Below are positions 27,301-43,450 of a DNA stretch of 64,000 nt, one piece after another (positions within the stretch are counted from its first letter, which is position 1; every line of letters starts with the position of its first letter). The DNA comes from Nymphaea colorata (taxonomy: Eukaryota > Streptophyta > Magnoliopsida > Nymphaeales > Nymphaeaceae). A program made the position numbers and the translations under genes. The stretch lies in contig NC_045145.1 in the NCBI RefSeq assembly GCF_008831285.2, positions 1,984,001-2,048,000 on the forward strand, in the 5' to 3' direction. The notes under the pieces were generated by a model. That model searched no databases. It was not told the origin of the DNA and worked only from the letters and a program-made list of their open reading frames with translations.

Positions 27301-30171
27301 TTCAATTACTTAAATCATTCTTATACATATCATGACAAGTAAAACACATTAGATTAACCATAAAAGATCAAATGAACAACTTCAATTTCATTCATTTTCA
27401 TGAAAACTTGTGATTTATTCATGTAACTACAAGTTCAACTCATTGGATTATCTACAAGAGATCAAAGTAATGCATGGATCTCATTTGCATCCATTTGAAC
27501 TTGTGATTTCAATCAACAAAATCAATCATTGTACATGTAATAACAAGTGAAACGCATTAAGGTAATGATAAGCGATCAAACGAACGACTTGAATCTCATT
27601 TTTTTTCATATAAACTTTTAGTTTCAACCATTTAAATCATTCATTATAGATGTAATAACTAGCGAAACATATCATATTAACTAAAATACAACAAGTAAGT
27701 CACTTAAATGTCATTTATGGTCATTCAAGCTTGTGATTTCAATCCACTAAATCATTCAACATGCATGTTTAAGCACATTCATGCGTTAGTTTGTGATTCA
27801 AGTCATTCAATTGATCGCTAATGTGTTTCACCGTTTATTACTTTTATAAAGAACGTTTAAATGATTGAAATCACACAAGTTCATATAGTTAAAAATGGGA
27901 TCTATGCATTAGTTTCATCCCTAATAGTTAATCGAAAGAATTCAATTTGTCGTTACATCTATAGTACGCGATATAAGCGATTGAAATCAGTTGTTTGTAT
28001 AAACATTAGTCGAATTTAAGTGAGTCATTTGATCACGCATATTTAATTGAATGTTTTTAACTTATTAATACATCCATTTTGAATGATTCATTTGATCGAA
28101 ATCACAAGTTTGTGTGAGAATGAACAAGATTCAAGTGGTTAATTTGCTCCCCTATATTTAATCTAATCTGTTTCACTTGTTATTACATGTGTGATGAACG
28201 GTTTAAATGATTGAAATCCCAAGTTCTTATGGATACAAGTGGTATCTATGCTTTTGTTTGATCCCTTTTACTTAATTCAATGAGTTTAACTTGTTATATT
28301 TATAGTGAATGACCTAAGGTATTGAAATCACAAGTTCGTATCAGTACGAGTGGTATTTAAGTGATTCATTTGATCACACACATTTGATTGAATGTACTTA
28401 ACTTGTTGTTGCATCTATATTGAATGATTTAGTTGATTGAAATCTCAAGTTTGTATGAAAACAAATAAGATTCAAGTCGTTCATTTGCGCGCTTATAGTG
28501 TATCTAATGCGTTTCACTTGCTATTACATCTATAATGACAACTTAAATGAATTAAATCACAAGTTCATATGGATACAAATGGGGTTTAGGCTATAGTTTG
28601 ATCCCTTGTAGTTTCACCCGTATTGATACAAACATGTGATTTCATTCCCTTAGATCCTTGCTATTGTTGTTACATTTATAGTGAACTTTCTAAGGGATTT
28701 AAAGCACAAGTTCGTCTAAATACGAGTGGAATGTAAGCGATTCATTTGATCAAGTTATGCATATTCAATTAAATATGTGTGATCGAATGAATCACTTAAA
28801 TCCCACCTCTACTGATGCGTACTTGTGAATTCAATCCCTTGGATCATTCACAATATACATCAGATTTATGTCCATATGAATTGGTGATTTCAATTACTTA
28901 AATCATTCCTTATACATATCATGACAAGTAAAACACATTAGATTAACCATAAAAGATCAAATGAACAACTTCAATTTCATTCATTTTCATGAAAACTTGT
29001 GATTTATTCATGTAACTACAAGTTCAACTCATTGGATTATCTACAAGAGATCAAAGTAATGCATGGATCTCATTTGCATCCATTTGAACTTGTGATTTCA
29101 ATCAACAAAATCAATCATTGTACATGTAATAACAAGTGAAACGCATTAAGGTAATGATAAGCGATCAAACGAACGACTTGAATCTCATTTTTTTTCATAT
29201 AAACTTTTAGTTTCAACCATTTAAATCATTCATTATAGATGTAATAACTAGCGAAACATATCATATTAACTAAAATACAACAAGTAAGTCACTTAAATGT
29301 CATTTATGGTCATTCAAGCTTGTGATTTCAATCCACTAAATCATTCAACATGCATGTTTAAGCACATTCATGCGTTAGTTTGTGATTCAAGTCATTCAAT
29401 TGATCGCTAATGTGTTTCACCGTTTATTACTTTTATAAAGAACGTTTAAATGATTGAAATCACACAAGTTCATATAGTTAAAAATGGATCTATGCATTAG
29501 TTTCATCCCTAATAGTTAATCGAAAGAATTCAATTTGTCGTTACATCTATAGTACGCGATATAAGCGATTGAAATCAGTTGTTTGTATAAACATTAGTCG
29601 AATTTAAGTGAGTCATTTGATCACGCATATTTAATTGAATGTTTTTAACTTATTAATACATCCATTTTGAATGATTCATTTGATCGAAATCACAAGTTTG
29701 TGTGAGAATGAACAAGATTCAAGTGGTTAATTTGCTCCCCTATATTTAATCTAATCTGTTTCACTTGTTATTACATGTGTATGAACGGTTTAAATGATTG
29801 AAATCCAAGTTCTTATGGATACAAGTGGTATCTATGCTTTTGTTTGATCCCTTTTACTTAATTCAATGAGTTTAACTTGTTATATTTATAGTGAATGACC
29901 TAAGGTATTGAAATCACAAGTTCGTATCAGTACGAGTGGTATTTAAGTGATTCATTTGATCACACACATTTGATTGAATGTACTTAACTTGTTGTTGCAT
30001 CTATATTGAATGATTAGTTGATTGAAATCTCAAGTTGTATGAAAACAAATAAGATTCAAGTCGTTCATTTGCGCGCTTATAGTGTATCTAATGCGTTTCA
30101 CTTGTATTACATCTATAATGACAACTTAAATGAATTAAATCACAATTCATATGGATAAAATGTTTAAGCAA

Positions 30172-30413
<242 letters not shown>

Positions 30414-33400
30414 CGTTAGTTTGTGATTCAATCATTCAATTGATCGCTAATGTGTTTCACCGTTTATTACTTTTATAAAGAACGTTTAAATGATTGAAAT
30501 CACACAAGTTCATATAGTTAAAAATGGATCTATGCATTAGTTTCATCCCTAATAGTTAATCGAAAGAATTCAATTTGTCGTTACATCTATAGTACGCGAT
30601 ATAAGCGATTGAAATCAGTTGTTTGTATAAACATTAGTCGAATTTAAGTGAGTCATTTGATCACGCATATTTAATTGAATGTTTTTAACTTATTAATACA
30701 TCCATTTTGAATGATTCATTTGATCGAAATCACAAGTTTGTGTGAGAATGAACAAGATTCAAGTGGTTAATTTGCTCCCTATATTTAATCTAATCTGTTT
30801 CACTTGTTATTACATGTGTGATGAACGGTTTAAATGATTGAAATCCCAAGTTCTTATGGATACAAGTGGTATCTATGCTTTTGTTGATCCCTTTTACTTA
30901 ATTCAATGAGTTTAACTTGTTATATTTATAGTGAATGACCTAAGGTATTGAAATCACAAGTTCGTATCAGTACGAGTGGTATTTAAGTGATTCATTTGAT
31001 CACACACATTTGATTGAATGTACTTAACTTGTTGTTGCATCTATATTGAATGATTTAGTTGATTGAAATCTCAAGTTTGTATGAAAACAAATAAGATTCA
31101 AGTCGTTCATTTGCGCGCTTATAGTGTATCTAATGCGTTTCACTTGCTATTACATCTATAATGACCAACTTAAATGAATTAAATCACAAGTTCATATGGA
31201 TACAAATGGGGTTTAGGCTATGTTTGATCCCTTGTAGTTTCACCCGTATTGATACAAACATGTGATTTCATTCCCTTAGATCCTTGCTATTGTTGTTACA
31301 TTTATAGTGAACTTTCTAAGGGATTTAAAGCACAAGTTCGTCTAAATACGAGTGGAATGTAAGCGATTCATTTGATCAAGTTATGCATATTCAATTAAAT
31401 ATGTGTGATCGAATGAATCACTTAAATCCCACCTCTACTGATGCGTACTTGTGAATTCAATCCCTTGGATCATTCACAATATACATCAGATTTATGTCCA
31501 TATGAATTGGTGATTTCAATTACTTAAATCATTCCTTATACATATCATGACAAGTAAAACACATTAGATTAACCATAAAAGATCAAATGAACAACTTCAA
31601 TTTCATTCATTTTCATGAAAACTTGTGATTTATTCATGTAACTACAAGTTCAACTCATTGGATTATCTACAAGAGATCAAAGTAATGCATGGATCTCATT
31701 TGCATCCATTTGAACTTGTGATTTCAATCAACAAAATCAATCATTGTACATGTAATAACAAGTGAAACGCATTAAGGTAATGATAAGCGATCAAACGAAC
31801 GACTTGAATCTCATTTTTTTTCATATAAACTTTTAGTTTCAACCATTTAAATCATTCATTATAGATGTAATAACTAGCGAAACATATCATATTAACTAAA
31901 ATACAACAAGTAAGTCACTTAAATGTCATTTATGGTCATTCAAGCTTGTGATTTCAATCCACTAAATCATTCAACATGCATGTTTAAGCACATTCATGCG
32001 TTAGTTTGTGATTCAAGTCATTCAATTGATCGCTAATGTGTTTCACCGTTTATTACTTTTATAAAGAACGTTTAAATGATTGAAATCACACAAGTTCATA
32101 TAGTTAAAAATGGGATCTATGCATTAGTTTCATCCCTAATAGTTAATCGAAAGAATTCAATTTGTCGTTACATCTATAGTACGCGATATAAGCGATTGAA
32201 ATCAGTTGTTTGTATAAACATTAGTCGAATTTAAGTGAGTCATTTGATCACGCATATTTAATTGAATGTTTTTAACTTATTAATACATCCATTTTGAATG
32301 ATTCATTTGATCGAAATCACAAGTTTGTGTGAGAATGAACAAGATTCAAGTGGTTAATTTGCTCCCCTATATTTAATCTAATCTGTTTCACTTGTTATTA
32401 CATGTGTGATGAACGGTTTAAATGATTGAAATCCCAAGTTCTTATGGATACAAGTGGTATCTATGCTTTTGTTTGATCCCTTTTACTTAATTCAATGAGT
32501 TTAACTTGTTATATTTATAGTGAATGACCTAAGGTATTGAAATCACAAGTTCGTATCAGTACGAGTGGTATTTAAGTGATTCATTTGATCACACACATTT
32601 GATTGAATGTACTTAACTTGTTGTTGCATCTATATTGAATGATTTAGTTGATTGAAATCTCAAGTTTGTATGAAAACAAATAAGATTCAAGTCGTTCATT
32701 TGCGCGCTTATAGTGTATCTAATGCGTTTCACTTGCTATTACATCTATAATGACCAACTTAAATGAATTAAATCACAAGTTCATATGGATACAAATGGGG
32801 TTTAGGCTATTGTTTGATCCCTTGTAGTTTCACCCGTATTGATACAAACATGTGATTTCATTCCCTTAGATCCTTGCTATTGTTGTTACATTTATAGTGA
32901 ACTTTCTAAGGGATTTAAAGCACAAGTTCGTCTAAATACGAGTGGAATGTAAGCGATTCATTTGATCAAGTTATGCATATTCAATTAAATATGTGTGATC
33001 GAATGAATCACTTAAATCCCACCTCTACTGATGCGTACTTGTGAATTCAATCCCTTGGATCATTCACAATATACATCAGATTTATGTCCATATGAATTGG
33101 TGATTTCAATTACTTAAATCATTCCTTATACATATCATGACAAGTAAAACACATTAGATTAACCATAAAAGATCAAATGAACAACTTCAATTTCATTCAT
33201 TTTCATGAAAACTTGTGATTTATTCATGTAACTACAAGTTCAACTCATTGGATTATCTACAAGAGATCAAAGTAATGCATGGATCTCATTTGCATCCATT
33301 TGAACTTGTGATTTCAATCAACAAAATCAATCATTGTACATGTAATAACAAGTGAAACGCATTAAGGTAATGATAAGCGATCAAACGAACGACTTGAATC

Positions 33401-36400
33401 TCATTTTTTTTCATATAAACTTTTAGTTTCAACCATTTAAATCATTCATTATAGATGTAATAACTAGCGAAACATATCATATTAACTAAAATACAACAAG
33501 TAAGTCACTTAAATGTCATTTATGGTCATTCAAGCTTGTGATTTCAATCCACTAAATCATTCAACATGCATGTTTAAGCACATTCATGCGTTAGTTTGTG
33601 ATTCAAGTCATTCAATTGATCGCTAATGTGTTTCACCGTTTATTACTTTTATAAAGAACGTTTAATGATTGAAATCACACAAGTTCATATAGTTAAAAAT
33701 GGGATCTATGCATTAGTTTCATCCCTAATAGTTAATCGAAAGAATTCAATTTGTCGTTACATCTATAGTACGCGATATAAGCGATTGAAATCAGTTGTTT
33801 GTATAAACATTAGTCGAATTTAAGTGAGTCATTTGATCACGCATATTTAATTGAATGTTTTTAACTTATTAATACATCCATTTTGAATGATTCATTTGAT
33901 CGAAATCACAAGTTTGTGTGAGAATGAACAAGATTCAAGTGGTTAATTTGCTCCCCTATATTTAATCTAATCTGTTTCACTTGTTATTACATGTGTGATG
34001 AACGGTTTAAATGATTGAAATCCCAAGTTCTTATGGATACAAGTGGTATCTATGCTTTTGTTTGATCCCTTTTACTTAATTCAATGAGTTTAACTTGTTA
34101 TATTTATAGTGAATGACCTAAGGTATTGAAATCACAAGTTCGTATCAGTACGAGTGGTATTTAAGTGATTCATTTGATCACACACATTTGATTGAATGTA
34201 CTTAACTTGTTGTTGCATCTATATTGAATGATTTAGTTGATTGAAATCTCAAGTTTGTATGAAAACAAATAAGATTCAAGTCGTTCATTTGCGCGCTTAT
34301 AGTGTATCTAATGCGTTTCACTTGCTATTACATCTATAATGACCAACTTAAATGAATTAAATCACAAGTTCATATGGATACAAATGGGGTTTAGGCTATT
34401 GTTTGATCCCTTGTAGTTTCACCCGTATTGATACAAACATGTGATTTCATTCCCTTAGATCCTTGCTATTGTTGTTACATTTATAGTGAACTTTCTAAGG
34501 GATTTAAAGCACAAGTTCGTCTAAATACGAGTGGAATGTAAGCGATTCATTTGATCAAGTTATGCATATTCAATTAAATATGTGTGATCGAATGAATCAC
34601 TTAAATCCCACCTCTACTGATGCGTACTTGTGAATTCAATCCCTTGGATCATTCACAATATACATCAGATTTATGTCCATATGAATTGGTGATTTCAATT
34701 ACTTAAATCATTCCTTATACATATCATGACAAGTAAAACACATTAGATTAACCATAAAAGATCAAATGAACAACTTCAATTTCATTCATTTTCATGAAAA
34801 CTTGTGATTTATTCATGTAACTACAAGTTCAACTCATTGGATTATCTACAAGAGATCAAAGTAATGCATGGATCTCATTTGCATCCATTTGAACTTGTGA
34901 TTTCAATCAACAAAATCAATCATTGTACATGTAATAACAAGTGAAACGCATTAAGGTAATGATAAGCGATCAAACGAACGACTTGAATCTCATTTTTTTT
35001 CATATAAACTTTTAGTTTCAACCATTTAAATCATTCATTATAGATGTAATAACTAGCGAAACATATCATATTAACTAAAATACAACAAGTAAGTCACTTA
35101 AATGTCATTTATGGTCATTCAAGCTTGTGATTTCAATCCACTAAATCATTCAACATGCATGTTTAAGCACATTCATGCGTTAGTTTGTGATTCAAGTCAT
35201 TCAATTGATCGCTAATGTGTTTCACCGTTTATTACTTTTATAAAGAACGTTTAAATGATTGAAATCACACAAGTTCATATAGTTAAAAATGGGATCTATG
35301 CATTAGTTTCATCCCTAATAGTTAATCGAAAGAATTCAATTTGTCGTTACATCTATAGTACGCGATATAAGCGATTGAAATCAGTTGTTTGTATAAACAT
35401 TAGTCGAATTTAAGTGAGTCATTTGATCACGCATATTTAATTGAATGTTTTTAACTTATTAATACATCCATTTTGAATGATTCATTTGATCGAAATCACA
35501 AGTTTGTGTGAGAATGAACAAGATTCAAGTGGTTAATTTGCTCCCCTATATTTAATCTAATCTGTTTCACTTGTTATTACATGTGTGATGAACGGTTTAA
35601 ATGATTGAAATCCAAGTTCTTATGGATACAAGTGGTATCTATGCTTTTGTTTGATCCCTTTTACTTAATTCAATGAGTTTAACTTGTTATATTTATAGTG
35701 AATGACCTAAGGTATTGAAATCACAAGTTCGTATCAGTACGAGTGGTATTTAAGTGATTCATTTGATCACACACATTTGATTGAATGTACTTAACTTGTT
35801 GTTGCATCTATATTGAATGATTTAGTTGATTGAAATCTCAAGTTTGTATGAAAACAAATAAGATTCAAGTCGTTCATTTGCGCGCTTATAGTGTATCTAA
35901 TGCGTTTCACTTGCTATTACATCTATAATGACCAACTTAAATGAATTAAATCACAAGTTCATATGGATACAAATGGGGTTTAGGCTATTGTTTGATCCCT
36001 TGTAGTTTCACCCGTATTGATACAAACATGTGATTTCATTCCCTTAGATCCTTGCTATTGTTGTTACATTTATAGTGAACTTTCTAAGGGATTTAAAGCA
36101 CAAGTTCGTCTAAATACGAGTGGAATGTAAGCGATTCATTTGATCAAGTTATGCATATTCAATTAAATATGTGTGATCGAATGAATCACTTAAATCCCAC
36201 CTCTACTGATGCGTACTTGTGAATTCAATCCCTTGGATCATTCACAATATACATCAGATTTATGTCCATATGAATTGGTGATTTCAATTACTTAAATCAT
36301 TCCTTATACATATCATGACAAGTAAAACACATTAGATTAACCATAAAAGATCAAATGAACAACTTCAATTTCATTCATTTTCATGAAAACTTGTGATTTA

Positions 36401-39400
36401 TTCATGTAACTACAAGTTCAACTCATTGGATTATCTACAAGAGATCAAAGTAATGCATGGATCTCATTTGCATCCATTTGAACTTGTGATTTCAATCAAC
36501 AAAATCAATCATTGTACATGTAATAACAAGTGAAACGCATTAAGGTAATGATAAGCGATCAAACGAACGACTTGAATCTCATTTTTTTTCATATAAACTT
36601 TTAGTTTCAACCATTTAAATCATTCATTATAGATGTAATAACTAGCGAAACATATCATATTAACTAAAATACAACAAGTAAGTCACTTAAATGTCATTTA
36701 TGGTCATTCAAGCTTGTGATTTCAATCCACTAAATCATTCAACATGCATGTTTAAGCACATTCATGCGTTAGTTTGTGATTCAAGTCATTCAATTGATCG
36801 CTAATGTGTTTCACCGTTTATTACTTTTATAAAGAACGTTTAAATGATTGAAATCACACAAGTTCATATAGTTAAAAATGGATCTATGCATTAGTTTCAT
36901 CCCTAATAGTTAATCGAAAGAATTCAATTTGTCGTTACATCTATAGTACGCGATATAAGCGATTGAAATCAGTTGTTTGTATAAACATTAGTCGAATTTA
37001 AGTGAGTCATTTGATCACGCATATTTAATTGAATGTTTTTAACTTATTAATACATCCATTTTGAATGATTCATTTGATCGAAATCACAAGTTTGTGTGAG
37101 AATGAACAAGATTCAAGTGGTTAATTTGCTCCCCTATATTTAATCTAATCTGTTTCACTTGTTATTACATGTGTGATGAACGGTTTAAATGATTGAAATC
37201 CCAAGTTCTTATGGATACAAGTGGTATCTATGCTTTTGTTTGATCCCTTTTACTTAATTCAATGAGTTTAACTTGTTATATTTATAGTGAATGACCTAAG
37301 GTATTGAAATCACAAGTTCGTATCAGTACGAGTGGTATTTAAGTGATTCATTTGATCACACACATTTGATTGAATGTACTTAACTTGTTGTTGCATCTAT
37401 ATTGAATGATTTAGTTGATTGAAATCTCAAGTTTGTATGAAAACAAATAAGATTCAAGTCGTTCATTTGCGCGCTTATAGTGTATCTAATGCGTTTCACT
37501 TGCTATTACATCTATAATGACCAACTTAAATGAATTAAATCACAAGTTCATATGGATACAAATGGGGTTTAGGCTATTGTTTGATCCCTTGTAGTTTCAC
37601 CCGTATTGATACAAACATGTGATTTCATTCCCTTAGATCCTTGCTATTGTTGTTACATTTATAGTGAACTTTCTAAGGGATTTAAAGCACAAGTTCGTCT
37701 AAATACGAGTGGAATGTAAGCGATTCATTTGATCAAGTTATGCATATTCAATTAAATATGTGTGATCGAATGAATCACTTAAATCCCACCTCTACTGATG
37801 CGTACTTGTGAATTCAATCCCTTGGATCATTCACAATATACATCAGATTTATGTCCATATGAATTGGTGATTTCAATTACTTAAATCATTCCTTATACAT
37901 ATCATGACAAGTAAAACACATTAGATTAACCATAAAAGATCAAATGAACAACTTCAATTTCATTCATTTTCATGAAAACTTGTGATTTATTCATGTAACT
38001 ACAAGTTCAACTCATTGGATTATCTACAAGAGATCAAAGTAATGCATGGATCTCATTTGCATCCATTTGAACTTGTGATTTCAATCAACAAAATCAATCA
38101 TTGTACATGTAATAACAAGTGAAACGCATTAAGGTAATGATAAGCGATCAAACGAACGACTTGAATCTCATTTTTTTTCATATAAACTTTTAGTTTCAAC
38201 CATTTAAATCATTCATTATAGATGTAATAACTAGCGAAACATATCATATTAACTAAAATACAACAAGTAAGTCACTTAAATGTCATTTATGGTCATTCAA
38301 GCTTGTGATTTCAATCCACTAAATCATTCAACATGCATGTTTAAGCACATTCATGCGTTAGTTTGTGATTCAAGTCATTCAATTGATCGCTAATGTGTTT
38401 CACCGTTTATTACTTTTATAAAGAACGTTTAAATGATTGAAATCACACAAGTTCATATAGTTAAAAATGGGATCTATGCATTAGTTTCATCCCTAATAGT
38501 TAATCGAAAGAATTCAATTTGTCGTTACATCTATAGTACGCGATATAAGCGATTGAAATCAGTTGTTTGTATAAACATTAGTCGAATTTAAGTGAGTCAT
38601 TTGATCACGCATATTTAATTGAATGTTTTTAACTTATTAATACATCCATTTTGAATGATTCATTTGATCGAAATCACAAGTTTGTGTGAGAATGAACAAG
38701 ATTCAAGTGGTTAATTTGCTCCCCTATATTTAATCTAATCTGTTTCACTTGTTATTACATGTGTGATGAACGGTTTAAATGATTGAAATCCCAAGTTCTT
38801 ATGGATACAAGTGGTATCTATGCTTTTGTTTGATCCCTTTTACTTAATTCAATGAGTTTAACTTGTTATATTTATAGTGAATGACCTAAGGTATTGAAAT
38901 CACAAGTTCGTATCAGTACGAGTGGTATTTAAGTGATTCATTTGATCACACACATTTGATTGAATGTACTTAACTTGTTGTTGCATCTATATTGAATGAT
39001 TTAGTTGATTGAAATCTCAAGTTTGTATGAAAACAAATAAGATTCAAGTCGTTCATTTGCGCGCTTATAGTGTATCTAATGCGTTTCACTTGCTATTACA
39101 TCTATAATGACCAACTTAAATGAATTAAATCACAAGTTCATATGGATACAAATGGGGTTTAGGCTATTGTTTGATCCCTTGTAGTTTCACCCGTATTGAT
39201 ACAAACATGTGATTTCATTCCCTTAGATCCTTGCTATTGTTGTTACATTTATAGTGAACTTTCTAAGGGATTTAAAGCACAAGTTCGTCTAAATACGAGT
39301 GGAATGTAAGCGATTCATTTGATCAAGTTATGCATATTCAATTAAATATGTGTGATCGAATGAATCACTTAAATCCCACCTCTACTGATGCGTACTTGTG

Positions 39401-42400
39401 AATTCAATCCCTTGGATCATTCACAATATACATCAGATTTATGTCCATATGAATTGGTGATTTCAATTACTTAAATCATTCCTTATACATATCATGACAA
39501 GTAAAACACATTAGATTAACCATAAAAGATCAAATGAACAACTTCAATTTCATTCATTTTCATGAAAACTTGTGATTTATTCATGTAACTACAAGTTCAA
39601 CTCATTGGATTATCTACAAGAGATCAAAGTAATGCATGGATCTCATTTGCATCCATTTGAACTTGTGATTTCAATCAACAAAATCAATCATTGTACATGT
39701 AATAACAAGTGAAACGCATTAAGGTAATGATAAGCGATCAAACGAACGACTTGAATCTCATTTTTTTTCATATAAACTTTTAGTTTCAACCATTTAAATC
39801 ATTCATTATAGATGTAATAACTAGCGAAACATATCATATTAACTAAAATACAACAAGTAAGTCACTTAAATGTCATTTATGGTCATTCAAGCTTGTGATT
39901 TCAATCCACTAAATCATTCAACATGCATGTTTAAGCACATTCATGCGTTAGTTTGTGATTCAAGTCATTCAATTGATCGCTAATGTGTTTCACCGTTTAT
40001 TACTTTTATAAAGAACGTTTAAATGATTGAAATCACACAAGTTCATATAGTTAAAAATGGGATCTATGCATTAGTTTCATCCCTAATAGTTAATCGAAAG
40101 AATTCAATTTGTCGTTACATCTATAGTACGCGATATAAGCGATTGAAATCAGTTGTTTGTATAAACATTAGTCGAATTTAAGTGAGTCATTTGATCACGC
40201 ATATTTAATTGAATGTTTTTAACTTATTAATACATCCATTTTGAATGATTCATTTGATCGAAATCACAAGTTTGTGTGAGAATGAACAAGATTCAAGTGG
40301 TTAATTTGCTCCCCTATATTTAATCTAATCTGTTTCACTTGTTATTACATGTGTGATGAACGGTTTAAATGATTGAAATCCAAGTTCTTATGGATACAAG
40401 TGGTATCTATGCTTTTGTTTGATCCCTTTTACTTAATTCAATGAGTTTAACTTGTTATATTTATAGTGAATGACCTAAGGTATTGAAATCACAAGTTCGT
40501 ATCAGTACGAGTGGTATTTAAGTGATTCATTTGATCACACACATTTGATTGAATGTACTTAACTTGTTGTTGCATCTATATTGAATGATTTAGTTGATTG
40601 AAATCTCAAGTTTGTATGAAAACAAATAAGATTCAAGTCGTTCATTTGCGCGCTTATAGTGTATCTAATGCGTTTCACTTGCTATTACATCTATAATGAC
40701 CAACTTAAATGAATTAAATCACAAGTTCATATGGATACAAATGGGGTTTAGGCTATGTTTGATCCCTTGTAGTTTCACCCGTATTGATACAAACATGTGA
40801 TTTCATTCCCTTAGATCCTTGCTATTGTTGTTACATTTATAGTGAACTTTCTAAGGGATTTAAAGCACAAGTTCGTCTAAATACGAGTGGAATGTAAGCG
40901 ATTCATTTGATCAAGTTATGCATATTCAATTAAATATGTGTGATCGAATGAATCACTTAAATCCCACCTCTACTGATGCGTACTTGTGAATTCAATCCCT
41001 TGGATCATTCACAATATACATCAGATTTATGTCCATATGAATTGGTGATTTCAATTACTTAAATCATTCCTTATACATATCATGACAAGTAAAACACATT
41101 AGATTAACCATAAAAGATCAAATGAACAACTTCAATTTCATTCATTTTCATGAAAACTTGTGATTTATTCATGTAACTACAAGTTCAACTCATTGGATTA
41201 TCTACAAGAGATCAAAGTAATGCATGGATCTCATTTGCATCCATTTGAACTTGTGATTTCAATCAACAAAATCAATCATTGTACATGTAATAACAAGTGA
41301 AACGCATTAAGGTAATGATAAGCGATCAAACGAACGACTTGAATCTCATTTTTTTTCATATAAACTTTTAGTTTCAACCATTTAAATCATTCATTATAGA
41401 TGTAATAACTAGCGAAACATATCATATTAACTAAAATACAACAAGTAAGTCACTTAAATGTCATTTATGGTCATTCAAGCTTGTGATTTCAATCCACTAA
41501 ATCATTCAACATGCATGTTTAAGCACATTCATGCGTTAGTTTGTGATTCAAGTCATTCAATTGATCGCTAATGTGTTTCACCGTTTATTACTTTTATAAA
41601 GAACGTTTAAATGATTGAAATCACACAAGTTCATATAGTTAAAAATGGATCTATGCATTAGTTTCATCCCTAATAGTTAATCGAAAGAATTCAATTTGTC
41701 GTTACATCTATAGTACGCGATATAAGCGATTGAAATCAGTTGTTTGTATAAACATTAGTCGAATTTAAGTGAGTCATTTGATCACGCATATTTAATTGAA
41801 TGTTTTTAACTTATTAATACATCCATTTTGAATGATTCATTTGATCGAAATCACAAGTTTGTGTGAGAATGAACAAGATTCAAGTGGTTAATTTGCTCCC
41901 CTATATTTAATCTAATCTGTTTCACTTGTTATTACATGTGTGATGAACGGTTTAAATGATTGAAATCCCAAGTTCTTATGGATACAAGTGGTATCTATGC
42001 TTTTGTTTGATCCCTTTTACTTAATTCAATGAGTTTAACTTGTTATATTTATAGTGAATGACCTAAGGTATTGAAATCACAAGTTCGTATCAGTACGAGT
42101 GGTATTTAAGTGATTCATTTGATCACACACATTTGATTGAATGTACTTAACTTGTTGTTGCATCTATATTGAATGATTTAGTTGATTGAAATCTCAAGTT
42201 TGTATGAAAACAAATAAGATTCAAGTCGTTCATTTGCGCGCTTATAGTGTATCTAATGCGTTTCACTTGCTATTACATCTATAATGACCAACTTAAATGA
42301 ATTAAATCACAAGTTCATATGGATACAAATGGGGTTTAGGCTATTGTTTGATCCCTTGTAGTTTCACCCGTATTGATACAAACATGTGATTTCATTCCCT

Positions 42401-43450
42401 TAGATCCTTGCTATTGTTGTTACATTTATAGTGAACTTTCTAAGGGATTTAAAGCACAAGTTCGTCTAAATACGAGTGGAATGTAAGCGATTCATTTGAT
42501 CAAGTTATGCATATTCAATTAAATATGTGTGATCGAATGAATCACTTAAATCCCACCTCTACTGATGCGTACTTGTGAATTCAATCCCTTGGATCATTCA
42601 CAATATACATCAGATTTATGTCCATATGAATTGGTGATTTCAATTACTTAAATCATTCCTTATACATATCATGACAAGTAAAACACATTAGATTAACCAT
42701 AAAAGATCAAATGAACAACTTCAATTTCATTCATTTTCATGAAAACTTGTGATTTATTCATGTAACTACAAGTTCAACTCATTGGATTATCTACAAGAGA
42801 TCAAAGTAATGCATGGATCTCATTTGCATCCATTTGAACTTGTGATTTCAATCAACAAAATCAATCATTGTACATGTAATAACAAGTGAAACGCATTAAG
42901 GTAATGATAAGCGATCAAACGAACGACTTGAATCTCATTTTTTTTCATATAAACTTTTAGTTTCAACCATTTAAATCATTCATTATAGATGTAATAACTA
43001 GCGAAACATATCATATTAACTAAAATACAACAAGTAAGTCACTTAAATGTCATTTATGGTCATTCAAGCTTGTGATTTCAATCCACTAAATCATTCAACA
43101 TGCATGTTTAAGCACATTCATGCGTTAGTTTGTGATTCAAGTCATTCAATTGATCGCTAATGTGTTTCACCGTTTATTACTTTTATAAAGAACGTTTAAA
43201 TGATTGAAATCACACAAGTTCATATAGTTAAAAATGGGATCTATGCATTAGTTTCATCCCTAATAGTTAATCGAAAGAATTCAATTTGTCGTTACATCTA
43301 TAGTACGCGATATAAGCGATTGAAATCAGTTGTTTGTATAAACATTAGTCGAATTTAAGTGAGTCATTTGATCACGCATATTTAATTGAATGTTTTTAAC
43401 TTATTAATACATCCATTTTGAATGATTCATTTGATCGAAATCACAAGTTT

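Noticed and set aside
33626-33823. 65-codon open frame in satellite array 2
   Set aside because: Chance frame created by a single-base loss in one HOR copy (tttaatgatt instead of tttaaatgatt); absent in the other copies.
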